This document shows, piece after piece, positions 8,687-17,105 of a stretch of 64,000 nt of DNA (position 1 is the first letter of the stretch; each line of letters opens with the position of its first letter). The position numbers were made by a program, and so were the translations under genes. The notes below the pieces were generated by a model that was not told the origin of the DNA, ran no database searches, and was given only the letters and a program-made list of their open reading frames with translations. The stretch spans positions 8,743 to 72,742 of the forward strand of contig JACKFH010000018.1 in the NCBI GenBank assembly GCA_020632575.1, given 5' to 3'. The stretch is from Candidatus Omnitrophota bacterium. Lineage in GTDB: Bacteria > Hinthialibacterota > Hinthialibacteria > OLB16.

Positions 8687-10399
8687 ATGAATCTTTCCCA
8701 TCTGAAAAAAGGATTCAGCCATACATTCGGCCAGGCGCTTGGAATCATTCTGCTCCAACTCCTTTTCGCGAGTTTGGGGGACTCCCTCATGGCGGTCCGT
8801 TATTGGGACGCCATCTTCTGCATAATTCTTGGGCTGCTTGTGAAATCGGGAAAAGCGAGTCCGCTGCTCGCCATCGGCTTGCTTTCGGTCACCCTAAACC
8901 TTTTCGCCGACCCCGCCTCAGGCATGTTTTTCTGCGTCTGGTTCTCCTTAATTCCCTGTTTCGTTCTCATTAGACGCATCGAATCTTGGAAAGAGGTTTT
9001 CGGTTGGGGGCAATGGGTCGGGACCCTTCTCGCTCTCGGCGTCTTTTCCTGGCTTGGAGAGGCGATCGAAACCTTTGCCGGAATCTCCGCCCCCTTCGCA
9101 TTTCTGATTGCTCTTGGGATTGGTCTGATCATCGGGTTTCAATACACCCTGTTCTTTTTCCTGACCAAATTGCTCCACCGCCGTTCGCCTCTCCCTCTTG
9201 GTTTTGCAGGGGCGTTGGCCTACACACTGACCGAATATTGGGCGCCATTCCCACTCCCTCTCAATCTGGCCCTCGCCTTCAGTTGGACCCCCCTTCTTAT
9301 CCAGGTCACCGATTTGGTCGGCATGGTCGGAACCAGTTTCCTGATCGCAGTGGTTAGCGGCGCGCTTTACGAGATCGTTATGAACCTCCGTCGTGGAACA
9401 TTGAAACAGGCCGCGGTCTCCGCCGGAGTCCTTGTCTTGATCCTTGCTGGTCAAGTGGCGTATGGATTCTATTGCTTGAAAAAATACACGCCGGATCCGG
9501 ATGCTCCATCTCTCGATATCGCCATGATCCAACCCATGTCTCCTTTGAAGGTTCGAAACTCGGACACGGAAATCAAAGAAGAAGCAGCCAAGAATCTGGT
9601 GGAACTATCGAAAGAAGTGATCGAGCAGGCATCGTCCCCGCCTGACCTTCTCGTCTGGCCCGAGGGCGCCGCCCCCTTCGCGTATCGTTCTCCGAAATTC
9701 AATCCGGAATACCTCGCCGCGCTCAAACCCTTCCAAGCCGAAAACCCAGTGCCCATTCTTGTTCAAGACATTGAGTTTCGAAGAATTCCGGGCCTGGATC
9801 GCATCGGGTACACCAGCAACGCCACACTGATCGATGGGAGTGGAGAGATCGTGGATTCCTACGCCAAGAATCTCCTTCTCCCTTTCGGCGAATACCTCCC
9901 CGGCGCGAAGCAACTCCCCTTCCTAAAAAAAATCTTTCCGGAGACGCGGTCGATCCAGGCGGGTCCTGGTCCTCGCCTCCTGAAGGGACCCGGCGGCGAA
10001 ATCGTTCCTCTCATCTGTTATGAGGTTCTCTTTCCAAATTATGTGCGCCGATTTTGCAACCTGGGCGGGAACTACATGGTCAACCAAACCAACGACCGTT
10101 GGTACGGCCCCAAACAACAACCCCGACAGCACCTGGCGTTCGCGGTTTTCCGAGCCGTCGAGAATCGCTTACCCCTCGTCCGTGTCACCAATTCGGGAAT
10201 ATCGGCTCTGATTGACGCTCGGGGAATCATCGAACCTGACAATCAAACGCCCCCCCTATCGCGGGGCATCCTCCGCGGGCGGATCCATCCCCGGGAGGGT
10301 GGAAGCCTCTACGCCCGCTTCGGAGACCTCCTGTCAGCCCTCATCCTGACTCCTTTGGGGCTTTTGTTGCTCTTCACCCACTTACGAAAACAGCCCTAA
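8687..10399 (+). CDS. lnt: Apolipoprotein N-acyltransferase
   Basis: 570 residues with about seven N-terminal membrane segments (first 235 residues) and a C-terminal nitrilase-like domain facing the periplasm. The catalytic triad is visible: Glu326 in LVWPEGAAPF, Lys394 in AKNLLLPFGEYLP and Cys444 in PLICYEVLFP, with spacing close to the E. coli enzyme. Lnt adds the third acyl chain to the N-terminal cysteine of lipoproteins, the last step of maturation before Lol sorting. Several lipobox proteins in this window are likely substrates. AAGGA lies just before the ATG. A last membrane segment (residues about 545-565) closes the protein. Confidence 0.95.
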   Translation: MNLSHLKKGFSHTFGQALGIILLQLLFASLGDSLMAVRYWDAIFCIILGLLVKSGKASPLLAIGLLSVTLNLFADPASGMFFCVWFSLIPCFVLIRRIESWKEVFGWGQWVGTLLALGVFSWLGEAIETFAGISAPFAFLIALGIGLIIGFQYTLFFFLTKLLHRRSPLPLGFAGALAYTLTEYWAPFPLPLNLALAFSWTPLLIQVTDLVGMVGTSFLIAVVSGALYEIVMNLRRGTLKQAAVSAGVLVLILAGQVAYGFYCLKKYTPDPDAPSLDIAMIQPMSPLKVRNSDTEIKEEAAKNLVELSKEVIEQASSPPDLLVWPEGAAPFAYRSPKFNPEYLAALKPFQAENPVPILVQDIEFRRIPGLDRIGYTSNATLIDGSGEIVDSYAKNLLLPFGEYLPGAKQLPFLKKIFPETRSIQAGPGPRLLKGPGGEIVPLICYEVLFPNYVRRFCNLGGNYMVNQTNDRWYGPKQQPRQHLAFAVFRAVENRLPLVRVTNSGISALIDARGIIEPDNQTPPLSRGILRGRIHPREGGSLYARFGDLLSALILTPLGLLLLFTHLRKQP

Positions 10400-10432
10400 T
10401 CTCCCAAGGAAACGATTAATAACCTGGATTGT

Positions 10433-10502
10433 GTCATTCCTGCGAAGGCAGGAATCCATGGGTGAGGCCGAGGTTCTGGATACCCGCCTTCGCGGGTATG
10501 AC
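10433..10502. repeat. REP-like imperfect inverted repeat, two hairpins
   Basis: Left half GTCATTCCTGCGAAGGCAGG from 10433 and right half ending CGCGGGTATGAC at 10502 are imperfect reverse complements. Each half is itself a hairpin: TTCCTGC/GCAGGAA on the left and ATACCCGC/GCGGGTAT on the right. This matches the widespread GTCATTCC...GGAATCCA type of dispersed repeat seen in many bacteria. Its sequence differs from the element at 2447-2531, so two repeat families are present. Confidence 0.75.
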
Positions 10503-10579
10503 GTACTTTGACCATCCTTTCCTTTTGCTAATCAGCGGTTCCCTGCTGGCAGCTCGAAAAGAAATCATATCCAGAAGAT

Positions 10580-10591
10580 ATCGGATCCGAT
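10580..10591. promoter_or_regulatory. 12-bp palindrome, possible activator site
   Basis: ATCGGATCCGAT is a perfect palindrome. It is bracketed by CATATC (10566-10571) and GATATG (10598-10603), an almost concentric outer dyad. It lies about 80 bases upstream of the sigma-54-type -24 element, where enhancer-binding activators usually bind. The functional link is inference. Confidence 0.3.
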
Positions 10592-10663
10592 GAATTCGAT
10601 ATGGACTTTCCCGTGAAACTAATATTACGCCCAGAAATTTGTGAGAAAAAGGCAGGTTGAAAA

Positions 10664-10680
10664 TTGGCACGCACGCTGCT
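10664..10680 (+). promoter_or_regulatory. Sigma-54 (-24/-12) promoter
   Basis: TTGGCACGCACGCTGCT matches the sigma-54 consensus YTGGCACG-N4-TTGCW with one clear mismatch in the conserved positions (C for T before TGC). The essential GG (10666-10667) and GC (10678-10679) are exactly 10 bases apart. The expected start is near 10691. No gene follows before the terminator at 10878-10919. Confidence 0.55.
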
Positions 10681-10690
10681 TCGTACTTTG

Positions 10691-10919
10691 ACAGACGCGA
10701 AAAAGAATAACCGACAAGCTGCTGTGCGGAGAGGCCCTGGATCCATTTCCAACCCTACTCCAACCCTAACCCAAATGCCCTGATACCCTTGGCTTCAGGG
10801 TCCCCGCACGGCGCGGTCGTTTATAAGAATTAGAACACGACTCCTTCAGACCCACATATTGACCCAACCCCTCAAAAGGCTCCTCGAAACCAGGGAATTC
10901 GAGGAGCCACATTTTTTTT
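10691..10919 (+). ncRNA. Candidate sigma-54-dependent structured small RNA
   Basis: The interval between a sigma-54-type promoter and a strong terminator has no reading frame but folds well by eye. A long-range stem pairs about 10720-10739 (GTGCGG...CCCTG) with 10796-10813 (CAGGG...CCGCAC), with two single-base bulges. A smaller hairpin pairs GTCGT (10816-10820) with ACGAC (10837-10841), and the terminator hairpin follows. The 56-base loop is C-rich (CCAACCCTACTCCAACCC), a type of loop that in other small RNAs pairs with Shine-Dalgarno sequences. It does not match tmRNA, RNase P, SRP or tRNA signatures that I know. The 5' end is inferred from the promoter. Confidence 0.4.
10878..10919 (+). 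terminator. Strong Rho-independent terminator
   Basis: GGCTCCTCGAA (10878-10888) pairs perfectly with TTCGAGGAGCC (10898-10908) around a 9-base loop, followed by ACA and eight T (10912-10919). It ends whatever is transcribed upstream of gmhA. Confidence 0.9.
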
Positions 10920-11002
10920 GGGGATCGGAAGGGGATTCAATTCCTGACTATTCTCCTCATAATCTTCCCCTCTGAATCCCATTGAATTGAAGGATTTTTC
11001 CC

Positions 11003-11566
11003 ATGTCTCAAGTTCCAGATCTCCAAGACCTTATTGAACGCTCAAAGAAGAGCGTCGAGTCGCTCATCGCCATCGAACCGCAGGTCACCGAGGCGGCGAA
11101 AAAGACCGCCCAAGCCCTGAAGAATGGATCGAAAATCCTGATCGCGGGTAATGGCGGCAGCTGTTCGCAAGCCATGCACTTCGCGGGGGAAATCATTGGG
11201 AGGTTCCGAGACAACCGAAACCCTTACCCCTGCATCTGCTTGGGAACCGACCCAGCCGCCTCCTCCTGCATTCTCAACGATTTCGGTCCGGATGAATATT
11301 TTGCTCGCCAAGTCGAGGGACTTGGTCGTCCGGGGGATATCTTTATCGGGTTAACCACAAGTGGAACCAGCAAAAATATCGTGGCCGCATTGAAGCGTGC
11401 GAAAGAGATGGGGGTCACCACAATCGGCTGGTTGGGACGGGATGGAGGGACTGCAAAGGAACTTTGCGATTACGCCCTGATTGTCCCGGGAGAGGACACC
11501 GGGCGCATCCAAGAGGCGCACCTTCTTATGTTGCACTACTTCGCGGAATTCGTGGAAGCGCTTTGA
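11003..11566 (+). CDS. gmhA: Phosphoheptose isomerase (SIS domain)
   Basis: 187 residues, one SIS domain of the usual GmhA length. It has the family patterns GNGGSCSQAMHFAGEIIGRF, ARQVEGLGRPGDIFIGLTTS and GRIQEAHLLMLHYF. GmhA converts sedoheptulose 7-phosphate to D-glycero-D-manno-heptose 7-phosphate, the first step towards ADP-heptose for LPS core or S-layer glycans, which supports a diderm envelope. It stands alone here; HldE and GmhB genes are not adjacent. Its last 31 bases overlap the end of the convergent M56 gene. Confidence 0.85.
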   Translation: MSQVPDLQDLIERSKKSVESLIAIEPQVTEAAKKTAQALKNGSKILIAGNGGSCSQAMHFAGEIIGRFRDNRNPYPCICLGTDPAASSCILNDFGPDEYFARQVEGLGRPGDIFIGLTTSGTSKNIVAALKRAKEMGVTTIGWLGRDGGTAKELCDYALIVPGEDTGRIQEAHLLMLHYFAEFVEAL

Positions 11567-12729
11567 TTCGAGACGGGCGCGGATTCGTCGAATCGCCCGA
11601 TGAATAGACCGTCGTCACCGCCCTGAATCGGTTTGACAGTCTCTGCCCCAAACCCGAAGAAAGCCAAAGAAACAGCGAACACGAAAACTCCCACCGCCCC
11701 CAACCGACCGAGTTCGGGTTGAGAGGCCATCGGATCATCGAGCAGGGCGTCCATCCGGGTTCCGATCTGATGCCGAGTCGCGTAAAGGCCAGATAATGCC
11801 GCCTGACGCGACTGCATCCCTTCTAGTACGGAAAGCAGTTCGCCCGCGTACTCCCTAGCCTCCTCACGCGAATCAATCACTGACCGGTCGCATGCTATCT
11901 CCGCACAGCCCATCCATTGTCGAAATGCCCAATGAGCCACCGGATTGAAGAAGAAAAGCACCAGACTCAATTTTGCGAAAGCCAACGCCAGCGGGTCTCG
12001 ATGTTGATGATGACCCAATTCATGGGCGAGGAGGTGACGGATCGTCTCGTTGTCGGTGTCCGCCAGCCAGACCGGAAACATGATAATCGGTTTAATCGCT
12101 CCGAAGATAACCGGGGACTCCAACTCCGCGCTTAGAAGAAGAAGCGGCGGTTTCTCGATCTGTTTCTCCTCGATCAACTCTCGGTAGAGATTCAAAATCC
12201 TTTCGGTCGGCAGGATTCCGCGATGGAGAATCTTCCCGAGTCGTCTCCCGGCGATCGCCCAATGGACCCCGCCGACACAAATCCCAATAATCCAGGCGAG
12301 AGCCAGACAGGTTAGCAAGGTACGGCTGGTTAATGGGAAGGACCAAAACGCGGTGGTGCCATATAAGGTGGGACTGTCCGTCGTGTCGACTCCGTTGGTG
12401 ACCACAAGATCATCGTTGAAATTCTCCGGTTTGACTGGAAGCGCATCGGAATTCCTCCTCAATTCCGTTATCTGAGAGGTGGATAGGGGATCGATCTCCA
12501 CACGGGCCAACACGATTGGAGATCCCGCCGCTAGAGTCAAAATCGGCTTGATAAGCACAAAAATCCAAAGCATCGCTTTGAACCGAGCCGAACGAATCCG
12601 GAAGAAATGGAAGAATAGCCCTAGTAGGGAGGCCAATGCCACCAATTCCAGGCTCGCCACCAGCAGCCGCACTCCCACCTTGGTGTGGGCCGAACTGACA
12701 AAAAGGAAAGAAAGAAAATCCCAAAGCAC
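11536..12729 (-). CDS. M56-family membrane metallopeptidase (BlaR1-like, without sensor domain)
   Basis: 397 residues. N-terminal membrane segments (residues about 20-40 and 45-65, another near 130-150) are followed by a zincin domain with His236-Glu-x2-His240 (HELGHHQHRDP) and a downstream EIACDRSVIDSREEAREYA motif, as in BlaR1/MecR1. A last membrane segment (LGAVGVFVFAVSLAFFGFG) is followed by only about 30 residues, so the extracellular penicillin-sensing domain of BlaR1 is absent. No BlaI-type repressor is adjacent, so it is an orphan member. It may process a membrane or cytoplasmic regulator on an unknown signal. It ends inside gmhA (31-base convergent overlap). Confidence 0.8.
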   Translation of the reverse strand: MLWDFLSFLFVSSAHTKVGVRLLVASLELVALASLLGLFFHFFRIRSARFKAMLWIFVLIKPILTLAAGSPIVLARVEIDPLSTSQITELRRNSDALPVKPENFNDDLVVTNGVDTTDSPTLYGTTAFWSFPLTSRTLLTCLALAWIIGICVGGVHWAIAGRRLGKILHRGILPTERILNLYRELIEEKQIEKPPLLLLSAELESPVIFGAIKPIIMFPVWLADTDNETIRHLLAHELGHHQHRDPLALAFAKLSLVLFFFNPVAHWAFRQWMGCAEIACDRSVIDSREEAREYAGELLSVLEGMQSRQAALSGLYATRHQIGTRMDALLDDPMASQPELGRLGAVGVFVFAVSLAFFGFGAETVKPIQGGDDGLFIGRFDESAPVSNQSASTNSAK

Positions 12730-12932
12730 AAGTTTCCTCTAGCCACCCGATTATCACTTCTCTATCGAGAATTCTAACTCGAAACCCATGAAATGACCAC
12801 CCAATTTTTTACAAAATTTAAGATACGACATTTAGTAAGTGAGGTCTATGGCTATAGAGATCAAGGTCTCAGGGAGGACTAGGGACCGATCCACTCCGAG
12901 GTCAATCTCTGCTAAGTTCTCCGCTCATTTCG

Positions 12933-14180
12933 ATGCGACAACGAAGATCGTTCCGTCAGGATATCCAACACGCTTTCCGGGCTTTCGAGAGTCCGAACTA
13001 CCGGGTCTTGTTTTGGCCACAGTCCCTCTCCATCTGCGGGAACTGGATGCAGCACACCGCTATCGGGTGGTTGGTCTACCGGCTTACCGATTCTCCGGCT
13101 TGGCTCGGTGGGGTCACTTTCCTCAGTCTTTTCCCAATCTTCATTTTCAGCCTGTGGGCCGGGGTCCTTGGCGATCGATACCCGCGCAAGAATATTCTAT
13201 GGCTCACCAATCTGGGATCCCTTTTTCTCTCGCTCTCGTTCGCTTACCTAACATTCACGGGGGAAATTGACCCAACACGAATCGCATTCTTTTGTCTCTT
13301 TTTGGGATTGCTCAACGCTGTCGAGATCCCCACCCGTCAGGCCTTCGTGCTCGACTTGGTTTCCCAATCTCATCTTCAGAGCGCGGTCGCCCTCAATTCT
13401 TCGGTTTTTAATCTTGCTCGCTTGATCGGACCCGTGGCGGCCGGGTTCTTGATCGATCTCCACGATGAATCCTTGTGTTTCGCGCTCAATGGAATGCTTC
13501 GGATTCCAATTCTCGCCTCTTTGTTTTTCCTGACCCTCGACGCCCCCTCAAACAACCGGAAAGAATCGGAGAATATTTGGAAAGATCTTTTCTCGGGACT
13601 GCGGTATGTCCGATCCTCCGAGGAGTTGCGGGCTTTGCTTCAAATGCTCGCCGCGCTCAGTTTTCTGGGGATCTGGTTTCCTTCCTTTTTGCCGGCCTTC
13701 GCGAAGGACGTGGTCGAGGGGGGACCGAGAGCCTTGGGATATCTCTATGGCGCCACTGGGATGGGCTCGTTCCTCGGCGCGTACCTCCTTGCCAGATCGA
13801 CCCGACCTCACCAGACGGGCCCCCGGGTGGCCTATGCGTCGGTCTGTTTCTCGGTCGGATTGATCCTGTTCTCGCGTGTCCAGGGCCTGGTCCCCGCAGT
13901 GTCGATCCTTTTCTTCGTCGGCCTCGCGCTTTCGACTCAGAATGTCGGGGTGAACACGCTGGTTCAGTTGCTGGCGCCGGATGAGCTTCGTGGACGGATC
14001 ACCTCGGTATACACCGTCGCGCTCTTGGGGGTCGGACCGATCGGGGTCTTGCTTGCCGGAGTCCTCGCCGAACATATCGGCGTGGTCAACACCCTCGCGC
14101 TCTCGGGTTTGGGGTGTCTGGCCGCCAGCCTTTGGTTCGCGCGACAAGTGCACCGTGTCGTCCTTAGGATCGACGACTAG
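12933..14180 (+). CDS. MFS transporter, EntS/MFS_3-like exporter
   Basis: 415 residues with twelve predicted membrane segments. The N-terminus (FESPNYRVLFWPQSLSICGN, then WMQHTAIGWLVYRLT) is typical of the MFS_3/enterobactin-exporter group. The cytoplasmic loop motif A is present as AGVLGDRYPRKNILW between TM2 and TM3, and GRITSVYTVALLG lies in the second half. It probably exports a small molecule by proton antiport; the substrate is unknown and no siderophore genes are nearby. It converges with the following minus-strand gene with a few bases of overlap. Confidence 0.85.
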   Translation: MRQRRSFRQDIQHAFRAFESPNYRVLFWPQSLSICGNWMQHTAIGWLVYRLTDSPAWLGGVTFLSLFPIFIFSLWAGVLGDRYPRKNILWLTNLGSLFLSLSFAYLTFTGEIDPTRIAFFCLFLGLLNAVEIPTRQAFVLDLVSQSHLQSAVALNSSVFNLARLIGPVAAGFLIDLHDESLCFALNGMLRIPILASLFFLTLDAPSNNRKESENIWKDLFSGLRYVRSSEELRALLQMLAALSFLGIWFPSFLPAFAKDVVEGGPRALGYLYGATGMGSFLGAYLLARSTRPHQTGPRVAYASVCFSVGLILFSRVQGLVPAVSILFFVGLALSTQNVGVNTLVQLLAPDELRGRITSVYTVALLGVGPIGVLLAGVLAEHIGVVNTLALSGLGCLAASLWFARQVHRVVLRIDD

Positions 14181-15373
14181 TTGGAGAGAGGATTTACGAT
14201 GGTGAAGGCCCGCATGGCGGAGTAGGGAGAGGCCTCGGTGGCGTTGTTCTTCAATGCGCGAACTCGCCAGAAAAAATCCCCTTCTCCCGTGGTTCTCGAA
14301 ATTCGAGTGAAGGGGTTGCCGCCTCCACCGGGATTAGGGAACAAGTAGGTCACAATCAGATTTTGGTTTTCGTCCAGCAACTGAAATTCATATCCATCGG
14401 GACTGGGATATTGCCACTCGAATTTCGTATCGATCAGGAGGTCGTTGTTCGAGTCCACCAGCGGCACCTCGGCCCCGGCCGCGGGAGCGACTGGAATCGG
14501 GCCGGAAACCCCGACCACCGCGCTCGGCTTGGCGTCCCTTTGAAATGGCGTGAGAGCGATGGCCTCAAAGTGATTGGTAATCGGAGATCCCTGGGGCGCG
14601 GGAGGATCCGGAACCACATTCAATATTGAGTTGAGCTTGAACCAGTCCGCGGCAAGTCGGAAGAAAGTCTCCTCGGGATCCCAATCGTGTCGGGTCAAAA
14701 GCATCCGCCTAGAAGGACTCACTTCGCCCTCGACTCCATCCTCCCCGACAGCGGTCACATTCCATGTGTAGATTCGAGAGTTTTGGGGAAGGAGCTGAAC
14801 CGTGTAATCGGTCGCGCCATCCAGCACGGAAAGCGGGCCGGGGAAGACGCCCGGCAGCTGAAGGAGATAATGATCGGCGCCAGCCACCGGCGCCCATTTG
14901 AAAGTGACCCGGGTGGAAGCGACTTTCGAGAAGGAGAGATCCGGAGGGAACTGGAGAATCGGCGGGATCAAATCGCCGCCTCCCACAGTGCCCGACTGGA
15001 TGTGGAACGAGGAGGTCGTGCTGGATCCCACCATGGTGGCGTTGACCGCGCTGACACTCCACACATAATCCCCCGCCACGAGCTGATTCAGAGGGTAAGT
15101 CACAATGGGATTGGCCGATTCTTGATCGACAAACGCGTTGTCGAAAGATCCAAATCCGGCGGGCCCGGAAACATCGAGCAGATACCCCGTGGCGTCGGCG
15201 ATTCGTGTCCACCGTAGCTGAAGATCCGCCCCCTGATTGGCCAATTGGATGCTCTCGCCATCCGCTGGGAATTGCAGAACCGGCGCGGCAAGTTCGCACC
15301 GAACGGATCCTGAAGAAACAACAATAAAAATAAGACAGGCGAACCCTCGCCCGATGCGATCGATCGAAAACAT
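14177..15373 (-). CDS. Secreted protein with fibronectin-III-like repeats
   Basis: 398 residues with a Sec signal (FACLIFIVVSSGSVRCELA). At least three similar beta-sandwich units follow. The first two open with near-identical phrases (APVLQFPADGESI, PPILQFPPDLSFS) and contain LRWTRIADATGYLLDVSGP and FKWAPVAGADHYLLQLPG. The third is near the C-terminus (FEWQYPSPDGYEFQLLDENQ). The W-x-P/I-x3-A-x2-Y pattern is that of fibronectin type III folds. No enzymatic motif is seen. It is likely a periplasmic or surface binding/scaffold protein. Confidence 0.65.
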   Translation of the reverse strand: MFSIDRIGRGFACLIFIVVSSGSVRCELAAPVLQFPADGESIQLANQGADLQLRWTRIADATGYLLDVSGPAGFGSFDNAFVDQESANPIVTYPLNQLVAGDYVWSVSAVNATMVGSSTTSSFHIQSGTVGGGDLIPPILQFPPDLSFSKVASTRVTFKWAPVAGADHYLLQLPGVFPGPLSVLDGATDYTVQLLPQNSRIYTWNVTAVGEDGVEGEVSPSRRMLLTRHDWDPEETFFRLAADWFKLNSILNVVPDPPAPQGSPITNHFEAIALTPFQRDAKPSAVVGVSGPIPVAPAAGAEVPLVDSNNDLLIDTKFEWQYPSPDGYEFQLLDENQNLIVTYLFPNPGGGGNPFTRISRTTGEGDFFWRVRALKNNATEASPYSAMRAFTIVNPLSN

Positions 15374-15487
15374 TCCATCCCTCCCCCAATTTCCTCAAAA
15401 TATAGCCCTTTTGTACAAGACCTTCAACATTACTCGGAGTTTTCCAAGGCCCCATCCCTCGGAGTCATTGCTGATAACCTCTCCCTA

Positions 15488-17086
15488 TTATTTGGAAATC
15501 CCCAGTCGAAGGTAGAGCGTTCCCTGATACAAGGTCGGAGGTTCATACCCTATCACCCAAGGCTGAGTCAGAACCTCCTCATTGAGATGCCAAAGAAAAA
15601 CCATGGGAGTTTGCTCCCGAAGACGGCGTCCGATTTTCCGATAGAGCGCCCCGCGTTCCTCCGGGTTGACCAGACCCCTCGCCTCTTCCGCCCAATTGTC
15701 CACTTGCGGGTCCTTGAATCGCGTCATATTCGAATCGGAATCGGACACGAACAATGGAGTGATGAAATTGTCCGGGTCGGGGAAATCCGCCCACCAGTTC
15801 CCGAGGAAAGCGTCGAATCTTCCTTCCCGTCTCCACGCCGAATATGCGGTCCGATCCACTCTCCGGAGACGAACCCGAACTCCATGTTTCAAAAGGTTGG
15901 CCTGAAACCCCTCCATCACCAGCGCCGAGGTCGGGTCCACATCGGGGAACCACATCTCGAAAGTGAGCCCCTGGAGGATCTCCTCCTCCGAAGCGGAAAG
16001 TGGGGATGACTCGGGAATCGTCTCTTCCGATCCCACAAGTTTTGGCGGGATCGGCCCCCACGCTGGAATGGCGCGCTCTCCATAGAGCGTTTCGCGGACG
16101 CTCTCGGAATCAAGCGCCTTGGCCAAAGCCAAGCGGACTTTCGGATTGTCGAAGGGTTTTCGGTGGCAGCCGAAACCAAGGTAATAAAGGTTCAGCTGAG
16201 GCGCGGGATGGATTTGTTTTCTCCAAGTCGGGAATTCTTTCCAATAATCGCTTTGAGAGGAGGGAAGGGGATTGAGTATATGAACGTTTCCCGTCTCGAA
16301 TCTTGCGCTCGCGCTGAAATCCTTTGCGATTAAGTCGAACCGAAGCCCTTTGATCGAGTCATTCCTCTCGGGGTAGAGGGGATTCGGTCGAAATAGCAGA
16401 TGGGAATCGTCCTCCCATTCGACTAGTTCCCAGGCCCCAAGGGCTCTTGGATGTCTTCCATAGTCCTCCCCAGCCTGCTCGATCGCCATTGGGTCGACGA
16501 TCCTCGCGGCCGGCATGCTCATCCGAGCCGGAAATGTTGCGGATGGCGCCCGTAGGACCGCCTCGAGTTCGGTTGCCGATCGAATCAGCAACCCCGGCAA
16601 GTTCCTCAATTCCCCCGAAATGACGCGATCGTAACCAACGATGTCCTCGAACACCCACGAGACCGAAGATCCGGTCTCCGGACGACAAATCCGGCTCCAA
16701 GACTCAACCACAGCGGTGGCGTCGAGAGGATTGCCGCTGGGAAATCTGAGACCGGGCTGGATTTCGAAGGCATATTTCTTCCCGCCTTCGGAGGTTTTCC
16801 AGGATCGGGCCAATTCCGGAACGATCTCCCCATCCGGATTGCATCGAAGCAGCCCCCCGTGAACGAGACAGGCGAGATGGCCATCGAAGGTGCGCGTGGC
16901 GTAGGCGGGATCGAGGGTCGGCGGGTTGTCTCTTCCCCGAATGGATATCACGTCGTCGTGAGGCGGAGAGGAAGGCGATGGAGGTTCCGAACACCCGAGA
17001 ACGAAAAACGCCAAAAGGATAACCGAGTAAAACAAAAGGGAGCCAATCGTTAAAACTTCGGTCGATTGGCTCCCTTTAACAGGCAC
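15488..17086 (-). CDS. Peptide/oligopeptide ABC transporter substrate-binding lipoprotein (SBP_bac_5)
   Basis: A DppA/OppA-type extracytoplasmic solute-binding protein. It has a hydrophobic segment with lipobox (LAFFVLGC) and then the family pattern DNPPTLDPAYATRTFDGHLA, GLLRCNPDGEIVPELARSW and, later, NPKVRLALAKALD. The start is uncertain. The open frame continues into the HU gene, but real initiation is probably the GTG at 17086, which supplies a lysine before the hydrophobic core, or the TTG at 17035. No clear SD precedes either. The HU terminator hairpin (17035-17077) lies between these two starts, so expression may need read-through or its own promoter. No permease or ATPase genes adjoin it. 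Confidence 0.8.
   Translation of the reverse strand: MPVKGSQSTEVLTIGSLLFYSVILLAFFVLGCSEPPSPSSPPHDDVISIRGRDNPPTLDPAYATRTFDGHLACLVHGGLLRCNPDGEIVPELARSWKTSEGGKKYAFEIQPGLRFPSGNPLDATAVVESWSRICRPETGSSVSWVFEDIVGYDRVISGELRNLPGLLIRSATELEAVLRAPSATFPARMSMPAARIVDPMAIEQAGEDYGRHPRALGAWELVEWEDDSHLLFRPNPLYPERNDSIKGLRFDLIAKDFSASARFETGNVHILNPLPSSQSDYWKEFPTWRKQIHPAPQLNLYYLGFGCHRKPFDNPKVRLALAKALDSESVRETLYGERAIPAWGPIPPKLVGSEETIPESSPLSASEEEILQGLTFEMWFPDVDPTSALVMEGFQANLLKHGVRVRLRRVDRTAYSAWRREGRFDAFLGNWWADFPDPDNFITPLFVSDSDSNMTRFKDPQVDNWAEEARGLVNPEERGALYRKIGRRLREQTPMVFLWHLNEEVLTQPWVIGYEPPTLYQGTLYLRLGISK
17029..17077 (-). terminator. Rho-independent terminator of the HU gene
   Basis: On the minus strand AAAGGGAGCCAATCG (17063-17077) pairs perfectly with CGATTGGCTCCCTTT (17035-17049) across a 13-base loop and runs into TTTTGTTTT. 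It sits 28 bases after the HU stop and overlaps the possible TTG start of the downstream lipoprotein. Confidence 0.85.
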
Positions 17087-17105
17087 TTGTGTGGGTGGGG
17101 TCAGT

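Larger units (their letters stand above)
10400..11002. other. 600-bp non-coding region with repeat, sigma-54-type promoter and structured RNA
   Basis: No convincing reading frame on either strand. In order it holds a REP-like inverted repeat (10433-10502), a 12-bp palindrome (10580-10591), a sigma-54-type promoter (10664-10680), a predicted structured RNA (about 10691-10919) and a strong terminator (10878-10919). The last 80 bases lead to gmhA. Confidence 0.7.

Noticed and set aside
10878..10908. tRNA acceptor-like sequence GGCTCCTCGAA with its complement
   Set aside because: It is a simple hairpin followed by T8, with no D, anticodon or T arms. It is a terminator.
12800..12850. BlaI-type operator (a TAC...GTA dyad) between the M56 and MFS genes
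   Set aside because: The dyad is short and imperfect and no BlaI gene is present, so it cannot be told from chance.
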